Shown: one piece after another, positions 16,464 through 25,100 of the stretch
Layout of the letters: each line of letters begins with the position of its first letter
How positions within the stretch are numbered: position 1 is the stretch's first letter
Made by a program: the position numbers and the translations under genes
Assembly (NCBI RefSeq): GCF_036330325.1
Contig: NZ_JAZDRO010000002.1
Span: 310,001 to 374,000 of the forward strand
DNA from: Hyphobacterium marinum
GTDB taxonomy: Bacteria > Pseudomonadota > Alphaproteobacteria > Caulobacterales > Maricaulaceae
Direction: 5' to 3'
Length of the DNA stretch: 64,000 bases
The notes under the pieces: generated by a model
Databases searched by the model: none
What the model saw: only the letters and a program-made list of their open reading frames with translations
Told to the model about the DNA's origin: nothing

Positions 16464-17093
16464 ATGGACTCCATGGACGCCAAAACACCCGCCGCGCTGC
16501 GCGACGCCGCTGCGAACACCCCTGCCCGCCCCACACAAGATGAAGCCGAGGACGCGGTTCGTACCCTGCTCGCCTGGGTTGGCGACAATCCCGACCGCGA
16601 AGGCCTGCGCGATACGCCGAAACGCGTGGTGAAAGCCTGGCGCGACTGGTGTTCGGGTTATGACGCCGATCCCGCCGAAGTGCTCTCGCGCACCTTCGAG
16701 GACGTGCAGGGCTATGACGACATCGTCATGCTGACCAATATCGATGTGGAGAGCCATTGCGAGCACCACATGGCCCCGGTGCTCGGCGTGGCGCATGTCG
16801 CCTATCTGCCGAGCGACCGCGTTGTCGGCATCTCGAAAATCGCCCGCGTGGTGGAAATCTTCGCCAAGCGCCTGCAGACGCAGGAAACGATGACCGCCCA
16901 GATCGCTGATGCGCTGATGGAAGCGATGAATGCCCGCGGCGTCGCGGTGCTGGTCGATGCCAAGCACCAATGCATGACGACGCGCGGCGTGCATCACCCG
17001 AACGTCTCGACCATCACCACGACCTTCGCCGGTGAATTCAAGACAGACGAAGAGCTCCGCGCCCGCTTCATGAAGCTGGTCGACCGGGCTTAG
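16464..17093 (+). CDS. folE: GTP cyclohydrolase I
   Basis: A 209-residue enzyme converting GTP to dihydroneopterin triphosphate, the entry to folate synthesis. Seen: DNPDREGLRDTPKRVVKAW, the zinc/active-site ESHCEHHMAP near residue 95-104, and the second zinc cysteine in HQCMTTRGVHHPN. The start at 16464 (MDSMDAK) or 16473 (MDAK) cannot be decided. It works in the same pathway as folP at 59 kb, but the two are not linked. Confidence 0.96.
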   Translation: MDSMDAKTPAALRDAAANTPARPTQDEAEDAVRTLLAWVGDNPDREGLRDTPKRVVKAWRDWCSGYDADPAEVLSRTFEDVQGYDDIVMLTNIDVESHCEHHMAPVLGVAHVAYLPSDRVVGISKIARVVEIFAKRLQTQETMTAQIADALMEAMNARGVAVLVDAKHQCMTTRGVHHPNVSTITTTFAGEFKTDEELRARFMKLVDRA

Positions 17094-17450
17094 GGAGCCA
17101 TTAGGCCCGGCAGATACCTGCCCGCGTCATGCCCCGATTCATTCGGGGCATCCCAGTCCATTTCGGAGATTCCCCGCATAAAGCGGGGAATGACGCACGC
17201 TCAATCTCCCTCTCCCTGCAGGGATTCGAGCCGAATACGAAAGGCTCCAGTGGAGCGTTTCGAGGCGAGAAGGGTGGCCCGCAGGGCCAGGTGAGGGGTC
17301 TTCAAGAAATTCAGACGCTTCCCGGAAGCGGCGAAGCCGGTGTCCGGGACCCAAAGCATCAGTTATCTGGGCCCGGTCTTCGCTTTCGCGAAACCGGGGG
17401 GCGTCGACAATTCCATTGCTCCGCTAATACTCCTCGCCTATCCCAACGCC
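17094..17450. repeat. 357-bp intergenic region made largely of palindromic repeats
   Basis: No gene is seen here. Clear hairpins: TGCCCCGA (17130-17137) with TCGGGGCA (17143-17150); ATTCCCCGC (17169-17177) with GCGGGGAAT (17183-17191), loop ATAAA; and near 17371-17397 CCCGGT with ACCGGG enclosing TTCGC-TTTC-GCGAA. The first hairpin, 36 bp after the folE stop, may act in termination. The pieces look like degraded copies of dispersed palindromic elements, and they reach to within about 50 bp of the pseudouridine synthase start. Confidence 0.7.
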
Positions 17451-18443
17451 ATGCCCACCCGCACCCCTCTCACCGCCGACACGCCCGGCCTCCGCCTTGA
17501 CCGCTTTCTGGCGGACGAGATCGCCGAGCTGTCGCGCTCACGGATCAAGGCGCTGATCGAGGCAGGGCATTTGACACTGGATGGCGCGGTACTGACCGAT
17601 CCGTCCGCGAAGACGGTGGCGGGCGGGCGTTATGAACTCACCATCCCCGATCCCGAACCGGCGACACCAACGCCCGAAGACATCCCCCTCGATGTCCTCT
17701 TCGAGGACGAGCATCTGATCGTCATCGACAAGAAGGCGGGGATGGCCGTCCACCCGGCGGCGGGAAACTGGACGGGCACGCTCGTCCACGCCCTCCTCCA
17801 TCACTGTGCGGGCAGTCTTTCGGGAATTGGCGGGGTGGAGCGGCCCGGTATTGTCCACCGGATCGACAAGGACACGTCCGGCATCCTGGTGGTCGCGAAA
17901 AGCGATTCCGCCCATCAAGGTCTTGCTGCGCAGTTTGCCGATCACTCGGCGAGCCGGCGCTATGTCGCCTTCGTGCGCGGTGCGCCGGACCCGCGTTCGG
18001 GCCGGATCGAGACGCGGCTGGCGCGGTCCAGCGGGGACCGGAAAAAGATGGCCGTGGTCCGCGATCCGGACAGCAAGACCGGCAAGCACGCCGTCACCAA
18101 TTACCTCACCCTTGCCACCTATGGCCGCGACCCGGGCGGCGCGCTCGGCAGTGCAATGGCGGCCAAGGTGGAATGCCGGCTCGAAACCGGGCGGACGCAC
18201 CAGATCCGTGTCCACATGGCTCATATCGGCTGCCCGCTGCTGGGCGATCCGGTCTATGGGCGCGGGCGGGCCCAGAAGCTCCACCAGATTGATGACGGGC
18301 GCGACTTTCGGGATTTCCGGCGGCAGGCGCTGCATGCCGCTGCGCTGGGCTTTGTCCATCCGGTCACGGGCGAAGCGCTATCGTTTGAAACACCCCTGCC
18401 CAAGGACATGCAGCGCCTGGAAGGCTTTCTGGAGACGCTCTAA
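17451..18443 (+). CDS. RluA/RluD-family 23S rRNA pseudouridine synthase
   Basis: A 330-residue enzyme that isomerises uridines in 23S rRNA. Seen: an S4 RNA-binding domain at about 14-65 (LRLDRFLADEIAELSRSRIKALI), the synthase core with VIDKKAGMAVHPAAG, and the catalytic motif HRIDKDTSGILVVAK with the nucleophile D139, then RLETGRTHQIRVHMAHIGCPLLGDPVYG. The ATG at 17451 places the S4 domain immediately; an upstream extension reads through repeats. RluD is the closest familiar subtype, but target uridines cannot be read from sequence. Confidence 0.92.
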   Translation: MPTRTPLTADTPGLRLDRFLADEIAELSRSRIKALIEAGHLTLDGAVLTDPSAKTVAGGRYELTIPDPEPATPTPEDIPLDVLFEDEHLIVIDKKAGMAVHPAAGNWTGTLVHALLHHCAGSLSGIGGVERPGIVHRIDKDTSGILVVAKSDSAHQGLAAQFADHSASRRYVAFVRGAPDPRSGRIETRLARSSGDRKKMAVVRDPDSKTGKHAVTNYLTLATYGRDPGGALGSAMAAKVECRLETGRTHQIRVHMAHIGCPLLGDPVYGRGRAQKLHQIDDGRDFRDFRRQALHAAALGFVHPVTGEALSFETPLPKDMQRLEGFLETL

Positions 18444-18452
18444 TGAGAGAGC

Positions 18453-19583
18453 CTACCCGCCGCGCGCTTCCTGCACCGATTGCTCGTTGTAGAAATGGCT
18501 GATGAGGTTGTAGCGCACACCCTTCGTCGTCTCCTGCACTTCGTGGAGCAGCGATGACGAGAAGACGAGCGCGGTGCCCGCCGGGCAGCGATAGCCCTGT
18601 TCGGCATATTCCCGGAAGACCAGCTCGCCGCCCTCGTAATCATCATTGAGCGCGATGGAGAGCGCGAAACGGCGATAGGCGCTCGACGCCGCGACATTGT
18701 CACGATGGCCGATCTCGATCCCGTCGCGGGGCCCGTGATAGCGCGCCACGTGCAGCGGCTCGCGCTGGGTCACACTGAAGGCGAACGCCTTCTGGATCAG
18801 CGGGATCACGCGCTGGTGCAGGCGCTGGTCGATGCGCTGCATCACCGCAGGATCGTGGATGATGTGATCAACCCGGTCCTGGCGGTTATAGTCATTGACC
18901 GGGATTTTCATCCCCTGCGGCCCCGGCGAGGCCTGTTTGGCGATGGCGAACTCGCCGCCCGCCTCGCTGTGTTCGATCAGCAGGCGGCAGTCTTCCGGGT
19001 CGAGCGCATTGGGGATGATCAGGACCGGGGCATGACCCGGTATCCAGTGACGGCGCTCTTCGGCCTCGGCGGTCAGAGCGGCCACCTGTTCGGCGGCAGC
19101 GGCGGCGGACCCGGTTTCATCCATGATGGACCTCACTTGACGGTTGGGCGTGATGACAACGGTGCGCACGGTCAGGCGGCCGGGAATGTCGGTCCCCTTG
19201 GCGAGCCCGTATTGGGCGAAGGCGGCCCCGTTGGAATCCCCGCAGACGAATGCGCCCAGGCCCGTGTCGTCGCGCAAGTCCTTGGCCTTGCCCGCGTCGG
19301 TGGTGGAGGTGACGACGATCAGCGTGGCCCGCGCGCTCGCGAAAGCGTCCCGGTGTTCGGCAAAGGGTTGAAGCGCCTTGGCCGTGGCCGCATCGTCGAG
19401 CGGACCGCAGAAGACCAGAACCAGCGGACGGCCGGCAAAGGCATCCTCGAACAGGCGCAGCGGACGTCCGTCCTGATCCATCAGGCTGACATCCGGCGCG
19501 GTATCGCCTTGTGCAATCGCCTGGACATAGGCTTTCAAGAGCGGCGCGGCGCGCTCGTGGGCGGGGCGGAGATCGGGCGTCAT
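18453..19583 (-). CDS. Peroxiredoxin-like domain fused to 2OG-Fe(II) prolyl-hydroxylase-type oxygenase
   Basis: A 376-residue two-domain protein. Residues about 25-165 resemble an AhpC/TSA thioredoxin fold (APDVSLMDQDGRPLRLFED, VLVFCGPLDDA with C59). Residues about 185-370 form a P4H-type oxygenase: iron ligands H293, D295 (GHRDN) and H347 (LLHEV), 2-oxoglutarate Arg R357, and LSIALNDDYEGGELVFREY. Such enzymes hydroxylate proteins or small molecules using O2, Fe(II) and 2OG; the substrate is unknown. The fused N-terminal domain may sense or scavenge peroxide, but it lacks an obvious PxxxTxxC motif. It converges on the pseudouridine synthase 9 bp away. Confidence 0.85.
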   Translation of the reverse strand: MTPDLRPAHERAAPLLKAYVQAIAQGDTAPDVSLMDQDGRPLRLFEDAFAGRPLVLVFCGPLDDAATAKALQPFAEHRDAFASARATLIVVTSTTDAGKAKDLRDDTGLGAFVCGDSNGAAFAQYGLAKGTDIPGRLTVRTVVITPNRQVRSIMDETGSAAAAAEQVAALTAEAEERRHWIPGHAPVLIIPNALDPEDCRLLIEHSEAGGEFAIAKQASPGPQGMKIPVNDYNRQDRVDHIIHDPAVMQRIDQRLHQRVIPLIQKAFAFSVTQREPLHVARYHGPRDGIEIGHRDNVAASSAYRRFALSIALNDDYEGGELVFREYAEQGYRCPAGTALVFSSSLLHEVQETTKGVRYNLISHFYNEQSVQEARGG

Positions 19584-19630
19584 CGCTGGCGAGACTAGAG
19601 CGCCCCGCCAGCGATGAACAGATGGGGTGA

Positions 19631-19774
19631 TCAGGCTCCGTCGCCAAACATGAAGAGGAAGCCCGTCGCGTCGTGATCGGCGTCCTCGGGCAACCAGAAT
19701 TCATGCGCATGACCGGTCGGGATGAAATAGGCATTGCCGGCCTCGATCCGGACATCCACGCCGTTGATGCGGCA
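19631..19774 (-). pseudogene. C-terminal fragment of a cupin protein
   Basis: An open stretch of 47 codons with no good start that reads as the last beta strands of a cupin: GVDVRIEAGNAYFIPTGHAHEF, then FLFMFGDGA and stop. In its frame a TAG lies immediately upstream (19775-19777), followed after 8 bp by the stop of the next gene on the same strand. A whole cupin would need 50-100 more residues upstream, and that space holds an unrelated gene. I read it as a remnant cut by an insertion or deletion. A GTG at codon 6 could in principle start a 42-residue peptide. Confidence 0.6.
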
Positions 19775-19782
19775 CTATCGCC

Positions 19783-20685
19783 CTATCCCCGGCTTTCCGG
19801 AAATTGCCAGTGCGACCGGTAATCCATGCGGGTTATGCGGCGTCCCGTTCGTGCGAGCCGGTAATCCCAACCCAGAAAATAGGGCGCGTCCTCATCGATC
19901 CAGAATCGCGTCAGCGCCCCGCCTCCGATCGACATCACATCGATGGCCCAGACCTCGTGAACGGTGCCGTTGCCGTCGGTTATCTCTTCGCGCCCCACCA
20001 CGTGGACCGGAAGCCCGTTCAATTCGTTCAGGGGATAGCGGTAGACCGGAACACGAAACGACAGGCCCTCTTCGAGATCGATAAACGGAAGGAAAAATTG
20101 CAGCGTTGCGAAATCGATCGTGTCAGGGGACACGTCGAGCAATTCGGTCGGTCTGGCATTTCCGTCCTCGCCGACAATGGTGTCGGTGATGCGGTCGGCC
20201 TCGAAGGCTGTAATGCGGTAGCTCCCGCCCCACCGTACTGCTCCGCCCGCGGGCGGCTGGGCCTGGATGCGATGCAAAAGGCGATGGGTTCGCCGGTCGA
20301 CCACGAGCCGGTCGATGGCTCCGCTTGATGCGGTATCGCCGGCCTCCCCGGTCGACGACCACTGGATGACCAGAGCCGGCTGGCCCCTGAAATGGCTGCC
20401 GGAGACATCGAGAACCATCGTGGTGTCGATCAGCGGCCCATCAAGGCCCCCGGCTCCGGGAAACTGGGCGTCATAGTAAATGCGCAGGTCCGTCAGATCA
20501 GCACGCTCCAGATCGAGGTCGTCCGGCATCAGCATCGGCCAAGTCTCGTATCCTTCAAAGGCGCTGAGATCGACCGCGTCCTGCGCATCGGCCGGATTGG
20601 CCGCCATGACCAGACCCAGGGCCGCAAGGCCCGTGAAAAACCGGCCCGCGCCGCGGACCTCCCATTTGAAATCACTGTCCAGCAT
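19783..20685 (-). CDS. Secreted or periplasmic protein of unknown function
   Basis: A 300-residue protein with an N-terminal charged stretch and hydrophobic segment FFTGLAALGLVMAANPADAQ ending in a likely signal-peptidase site (ADAQ-DA). The body is beta-rich with paired segments such as DTTMVLDVSGSHFRGQPALVI and a C-terminal ALTRFWIDEDAPYFLGWDYR, reminiscent of DUF3108-type periplasmic proteins (weak, by eye). The ATG at 20685 has AAGGA 8-9 bases upstream. It is divergent from the CadC-like regulator gene, which makes it a plausible target. Confidence 0.65.
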   Translation of the reverse strand: MLDSDFKWEVRGAGRFFTGLAALGLVMAANPADAQDAVDLSAFEGYETWPMLMPDDLDLERADLTDLRIYYDAQFPGAGGLDGPLIDTTMVLDVSGSHFRGQPALVIQWSSTGEAGDTASSGAIDRLVVDRRTHRLLHRIQAQPPAGGAVRWGGSYRITAFEADRITDTIVGEDGNARPTELLDVSPDTIDFATLQFFLPFIDLEEGLSFRVPVYRYPLNELNGLPVHVVGREEITDGNGTVHEVWAIDVMSIGGGALTRFWIDEDAPYFLGWDYRLARTGRRITRMDYRSHWQFPESRG

Positions 20686-20854
20686 CGCCAGTCCTTTCCT
20701 CATGATGGCAGCGGACAACACCTGTCCGGAGGCCTTCACCCGCAAGCTGAAGTGCGCAGCAACCGGCCGGCAACTTGGAAAAAAATAATAAGATTGTGAA
20801 ATGGGCTGCAATTGTGCTGACACCGGAACCCGTCGGTGCAAAGCTGATCGCGCT

Positions 20855-22243
20855 ATGGTCCGCACACCTGACAATTCGCCGATTGTATATCGGTTCGGTG
20901 CCTTCCGGTTTGATGCCGCCAACCGGAGCCTCGACCATGCAGGCCTGCAAATCGAGTGCACGAGCCAGCGAATGCAGCTGCTCGAACTCCTGGTTTCGAA
21001 TGCTGGCAAGCTGGTGCGGCGTGACGTTATCCGGGACCACCTTTGGCCCGATCGTCACATTGAATTCGACCCGGCCATCAATGTTTGCATTCGCGATTTG
21101 CGCCGGATTCTCGAGGCCCATGACCCGCGCACCTTCATCCGGACCATTCCCAAGCACGGATATGTGTTTGTTGCGGACGTGACGGCCGTGGCCCCGCCGG
21201 AGCCAAGGTCATTGCAGCCAGCTATCCGGAGGTTTTCCGGCCTGGCAGCGGGCCTTGTCATTTTGGTGGCCGCCGCGCTCGCTGTCATTCCGCTGCGCGG
21301 TAGTGGCGGTTCTGCGACTCCGCAAACGCCGCCCGCTGCCGCGTTGAATGCCTTCATTCAAGGCGAAGATCTGTACCAGCAGCATCAGCCGCACTTGAAT
21401 ACCGAGGCGGCGCGCCTTTACCGCGCCGCGATCGCTGAGGATGGCTCCTATGCTCTGGCATGGGCCGGGCTTGCAGATGTCCTGTATTTCGGCGGATCGG
21501 AATTGGCACCTGACATGGAGGCGTCCCGGCAAGCGGCCGAAACGGCCCTGATGCTGGACCCCGATCTCTCGCGGGCGACTCTTCGCCTGGCCGATATCGC
21601 CTTTACTCATGACTGGGATGCACGAACGGCCGGGCAGCTTTTTGATCGCGCGATTGTGCTCGATCCGGGAAATGTCGCAATCCGGCATTCCCATTCAGCC
21701 TTCCTCCTGGCAACGGGAGACCGGCTGGGCGCTATAGCCGAACTCAGACGCGCGCTGAGCATTGACCCGCTCTCGGCGGTGATGACCAGCGATCTTGCCT
21801 GGACATTGTCCCTCGCGGGCGACCATGACGGGGCGTTGGCGGCCTGCGCGACGCTGGCCGAACTGACCTCCGACAGCGCGCGTGCCACGGCTTGCCGGCT
21901 ACGGCCGCTTCTGGCCCTCGGCCGGATTGAGGAGGCCGCCGAAATAGCTGCAACGCTCATGACGAGTGCCGGACGGCGGATTGAAGTCGTTGAACCGGAC
22001 GACGTCCTGGTGGCGTTCTGGACGTGGCGGGCCGAATCCGGCCGGGACGAATTCGTCAGAGCGGTCGCGCATGCGCGGCTCGGGCATGTGGAACAAAGTC
22101 TCGCCTTGCTTGAAATGGCCCGCTCCGAGCGAAATCGCAGACTCACCTTCGCGCACATCCTGCCGGAATTCCAGGCCATGGCGCATCATCCCCGCTTTTC
22201 GGAAATCGCGCCTTACCAAGACGGAATACGCCTCCAGATCTAG
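20855..22243 (+). CDS. CadC/ToxR-like membrane-bound winged-helix regulator with TPR region
   Basis: About 462 residues. Residues 13-107 form an OmpR/PhoB-type winged helix (FGAFRFDAANRSL, LLELLVSNAGKLVRRDVIRDHLWPD, IRDLRRILEAHD, TIPKHGYVF). A single transmembrane segment follows at about 127-146 (GLAAGLVILVAAALAVIPL), then a helical TPR-like region to the end. This layout anchors the DNA-binding domain at the membrane with a periplasmic sensor. An upstream ATG at 20801 would add 18 residues; neither start has a strong ribosome site. The upstream gap is unusually AT-rich for this window. Confidence 0.83.
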   Translation: MVRTPDNSPIVYRFGAFRFDAANRSLDHAGLQIECTSQRMQLLELLVSNAGKLVRRDVIRDHLWPDRHIEFDPAINVCIRDLRRILEAHDPRTFIRTIPKHGYVFVADVTAVAPPEPRSLQPAIRRFSGLAAGLVILVAAALAVIPLRGSGGSATPQTPPAAALNAFIQGEDLYQQHQPHLNTEAARLYRAAIAEDGSYALAWAGLADVLYFGGSELAPDMEASRQAAETALMLDPDLSRATLRLADIAFTHDWDARTAGQLFDRAIVLDPGNVAIRHSHSAFLLATGDRLGAIAELRRALSIDPLSAVMTSDLAWTLSLAGDHDGALAACATLAELTSDSARATACRLRPLLALGRIEEAAEIAATLMTSAGRRIEVVEPDDVLVAFWTWRAESGRDEFVRAVAHARLGHVEQSLALLEMARSERNRRLTFAHILPEFQAMAHHPRFSEIAPYQDGIRLQI

Positions 22244-22456
22244 CCGCTCCGGTACGCCCATAGCAGAGGCCGCACCACATACCGCGCTTCAGCGATAACT
22301 CGGGGAAGTGTGGATCAGGGAGATCTTCCGGCCACCCGTGAAACAAACGCACACAATTCGCGTTATTCATTCTGACATCACATCGCCGCGATGCCCTAGC
22401 ATTGGGGAGGGCCAATACCTAATTAGTCCGCAGTCAAGGAGACCAGGGGACGGAAC

Positions 22457-23356
22457 ATGGCCAACGCACCCGCACTTTCGCTGTCGCCCGAAGGCGGCCT
22501 GAACCGGTATCTCTCCGAGATCCGCAAATTCCCCATGCTCGAAAAAGAGCAGGAATTCATGCTCGCGAAGAACTGGCGGGAGAACGAGGATACCGGTGCG
22601 GCCGAGCAGCTCGTCACCTCGCACCTGCGCCTCGTTGCGAAAATTGCCATGGGATATCGCGGCTATGGCCTGCCGATCGCGGAAGTCATTTCCGAAGGCA
22701 ATGTCGGCCTGATGCAGGCGGTGAAGAAATTCGATCCGGACAAGGGCTTCCGCCTCGCCACCTATGCGATGTGGTGGATCCGCGCCTCGATCCAGGAATA
22801 TATTTTGCGTTCCTGGAGCCTCGTAAAGATGGGCACGACCGCAGCGCAGAAGAAGCTGTTCTTCAACTTGCGCCGGATGAAAAGCCAGATGCAGGCGCTC
22901 GATGAGGGCGATCTGCGCCCTGACCAGGTCGAGGAAATCGCCACCAAGCTCGGCGTGACGAATGACGAGGTCATGTCGATGAATGGCCGTCTGTCCGGTC
23001 CCGACGCCTCGCTGAACGCACCCTTGCGCGGGTCCGAAGGCGGCGAGACGCAGTGGCAGGACTGGCTGGAAGACGACAAGGCCACGAACCAGGAAGAAGA
23101 GCTCGGCGAATCTGACGAGTTCGATACCCGCATGGCGCTCCTCCAGGACGCGATGGGCGAGCTCAATGAACGCGAGCGCCACATCATCCAGGAGCGCCGC
23201 CTCTCCGACGAGCCGAAAACGCTCGAGGAACTTGCCGAGGTTTACGGTGTGTCGCGCGAGCGGATCCGCCAGATCGAGGTTCGGGCGTTCGAAAAACTTC
23301 AAGCCGCGATGAAAAAGCAGGCGGCGGAAAAGGGCCTCATCGGCGAGGACGCCTGA
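22457..23356 (+). CDS. rpoH: RNA polymerase sigma-32 factor
   Basis: The heat-shock sigma factor, 299 residues. Seen: region 1.2/2.1 LNRYLSEIRKFPMLEKEQEFMLA, the RpoH-specific region near LVKMGTTAAQKKLFFNLRRMKSQ (the RpoH box), core region 2 with ATYAMWWIRASIQEYILRSW, and region 4 helix-turn-helix LEELAEVYGVSRERIRQIEVRAFEKLQ. The 213 bp upstream contain a CTAATTAG palindrome (22419-22426) and AAGGAGA before the start, but I cannot assign a promoter class. Confidence 0.96.
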   Translation: MANAPALSLSPEGGLNRYLSEIRKFPMLEKEQEFMLAKNWRENEDTGAAEQLVTSHLRLVAKIAMGYRGYGLPIAEVISEGNVGLMQAVKKFDPDKGFRLATYAMWWIRASIQEYILRSWSLVKMGTTAAQKKLFFNLRRMKSQMQALDEGDLRPDQVEEIATKLGVTNDEVMSMNGRLSGPDASLNAPLRGSEGGETQWQDWLEDDKATNQEEELGESDEFDTRMALLQDAMGELNERERHIIQERRLSDEPKTLEELAEVYGVSRERIRQIEVRAFEKLQAAMKKQAAEKGLIGEDA

Positions 23357-23429
23357 GCCTCGAATTGGACGACCGCGCCTTGATGGCCTAGGTCCTGCGG
23401 CAGTTTCACGCCTGCAGGAGTTCCCCCCC

Positions 23430-24440
23430 ATGGTCCGCGCCTTTTCGCTCGCCCTGGCTATCACGGCCAGCCTGTTCATCCTCCCCGCTGCCCACGCGCA
23501 GGACATGTCCGCCGACTACCGGGCCCTGATCGCCGATGCCGCAACCTATGACGACGGCGCGAATTTCGAGGCCGTCATCACCATGATCGCCCGCAATGCC
23601 GAAGACGGCAGTGATGCCGTTCTCGCCGCGGTTCGCGAGCTTGCCGCGCATCGTGAAGCGGAGGCAGCGCGCATACTCGGCGTCAGCCTGCAGACCGAAG
23701 CTGCACAAGCTGCTGCCCCGGCTCCGGCTCCGGCCCCGAGTACAGCGACCGCGGAAGTCGCTCCCGCTCCGGCTGACCTGAGCCCGGACCGGGGTTGGCT
23801 CGGCGGCTGGAGCGGGCGCGTCTCTGCGGGCCTGACCTTCGTTTCCGGCAACAGCGACCAGCAATCCTACACGCTCGGCCTTCATCTCGACCGCGAGTTC
23901 GGTGACCGGTGGCGCCTGACCAACCGGATCAACTACGGCTATGCGGAATCCTCCGGCGTCGTCTCCCAGGACCAGGTCCAGATCGAGAGCCGGGTGGAGA
24001 AGGCGATCAGCGAGCGCTGGGGCCTTTTCCTCGGTGGCCAGTATGACCGCGACCGCCTGTCCAGCTATGACTGGACGGCTTTCCTGAGTGCGGGCGTCAC
24101 CTGGCAGGCCATCGCCAGCGACGACATCGACTGGTCGCTGCGCGCCGGTCCGGGTGTGCGCTACCTGACGCCGATGGCCGGGCCGAACGAGACCCAGGCC
24201 GTGCTGGACCTCGGTTCGGACTTCGAATGGACGATCACCGACACCAGTAGTTTCGGATCGGAAACGACCTTCCTCGCCGCGGAGTCCTCGAAACTGCAGC
24301 AGGTGTTCAGCTTTACCACATCGGTGACCGAGGCCTGGGCGCTCGAACTGGGCTGGCGTTACCAGTATGAATTCGAACCCCTACCCGGCTTCGAGAACAG
24401 CGATTCGACGGTGACGGTCTCGGTGGTCCGGGAGTTCTAG
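23430..24440 (+). CDS. DUF481 outer-membrane beta-barrel protein
   Basis: A 336-residue exported protein. The signal peptide is MVRAFSLALAITASLFILPAAHAQ; a helical N-terminal region follows and then a Pro/Ala-rich linker (about 95-115). The C-terminal barrel starts at WSGRVSAGLTFVSGNSDQQSYTLGLHLDREFGDRWRLTN, the usual DUF481 opening, and closes with alternating aromatic strands and a terminal phenylalanine (VVREF), an outer-membrane insertion signal. The role of the family is unknown. Its stop overlaps the stop of the convergent YhhN-family gene. Confidence 0.88.
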   Translation: MVRAFSLALAITASLFILPAAHAQDMSADYRALIADAATYDDGANFEAVITMIARNAEDGSDAVLAAVRELAAHREAEAARILGVSLQTEAAQAAAPAPAPAPSTATAEVAPAPADLSPDRGWLGGWSGRVSAGLTFVSGNSDQQSYTLGLHLDREFGDRWRLTNRINYGYAESSGVVSQDQVQIESRVEKAISERWGLFLGGQYDRDRLSSYDWTAFLSAGVTWQAIASDDIDWSLRAGPGVRYLTPMAGPNETQAVLDLGSDFEWTITDTSSFGSETTFLAAESSKLQQVFSFTTSVTEAWALELGWRYQYEFEPLPGFENSDSTVTVSVVREF

Positions 24441-25090
24441 GCAGCCGGCTTCCGTATCAGGCCAAGGGTCAGGAAGAGCTGGGCGGCATAATACGTCACC
24501 CAGATCACCGGCCCGGACCACAGGAAGGCGTCGCGGAACTCGCGCGCGCCGATAAAGCTGTCCGACAGGACGAAGAGCAGGGCTCCGGCGAGCGCCAGCA
24601 AGGGCGCACGCGAGGCGGCGGCGCAGATCGCCATGACCAGGATAATGCCGTTGTAAATCGTGGCGGGGATGGCCAGCTCGCCCATGCCCGGCTGCAGCCA
24701 GACCAGCATGGCGACGCCATAAACGGCGATGGTCGCCGCCAGGCCATAGCCGGCCAGTCCGCGTCCACCCTCACGCATCCAGATCCGGGCGAAGATCCCG
24801 ATATAGGCCAGATGCGCAATGCCAAAGGCGGCAATCCCGAGCGCCATCTGGCGGGGCTGCCAGGCGAGCATGATGTCGCCGACCGAGGACGCCAGCAGGG
24901 CGAAGGCCAGAAGCCAGGCCCCGGACCTCGCCGCGACAGCGGCGAGCAGGACGATACCGGCGGCTTTCACGATCACGTCGATGGGAAAGACAATCTCGAA
25001 GCCGAGACCGGGCAGGAGATAGGCGACACCAAAGACCGCCGAAGCCATCAGCAGGAAGCGGGACAAGCCGTCTTGAGGGATCGCCTTCAT
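24437..25090 (-). CDS. YhhN/TMEM86 (lysoplasmalogenase-type) membrane protein
   Basis: A 217-residue protein with seven to eight hydrophobic segments. Seen: LLAFALLASSVGDIMLAW near residues 60-77 and a late ALLFVLSDSFIGAREF (aspartate conserved in the family), characteristic of YhhN proteins, whose animal homologues hydrolyse lysoplasmalogen. Bacterial substrates are not settled. It is encoded 10 bp downstream of the trypsin gene on the same strand and may be co-transcribed with it. Confidence 0.85.
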   Translation of the reverse strand: MKAIPQDGLSRFLLMASAVFGVAYLLPGLGFEIVFPIDVIVKAAGIVLLAAVAARSGAWLLAFALLASSVGDIMLAWQPRQMALGIAAFGIAHLAYIGIFARIWMREGGRGLAGYGLAATIAVYGVAMLVWLQPGMGELAIPATIYNGIILVMAICAAASRAPLLALAGALLFVLSDSFIGAREFRDAFLWSGPVIWVTYYAAQLFLTLGLIRKPAA

Positions 25091-25100
25091 GTCCGTGAAC

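Noticed and set aside
17200..17260. tRNA-like segment with GATTCGAGCC near the folE downstream repeats
   Set aside because: A T-loop-like string only; no acceptor, D or anticodon stem can be folded around it.
22143..22456. Missing N-terminal half of the broken cupin on the far side of the putative insertion
   Set aside because: None of the minus-strand frames between the regulator gene and rpoH reads like a cupin, so a clean insertion with both halves retained is not supported.
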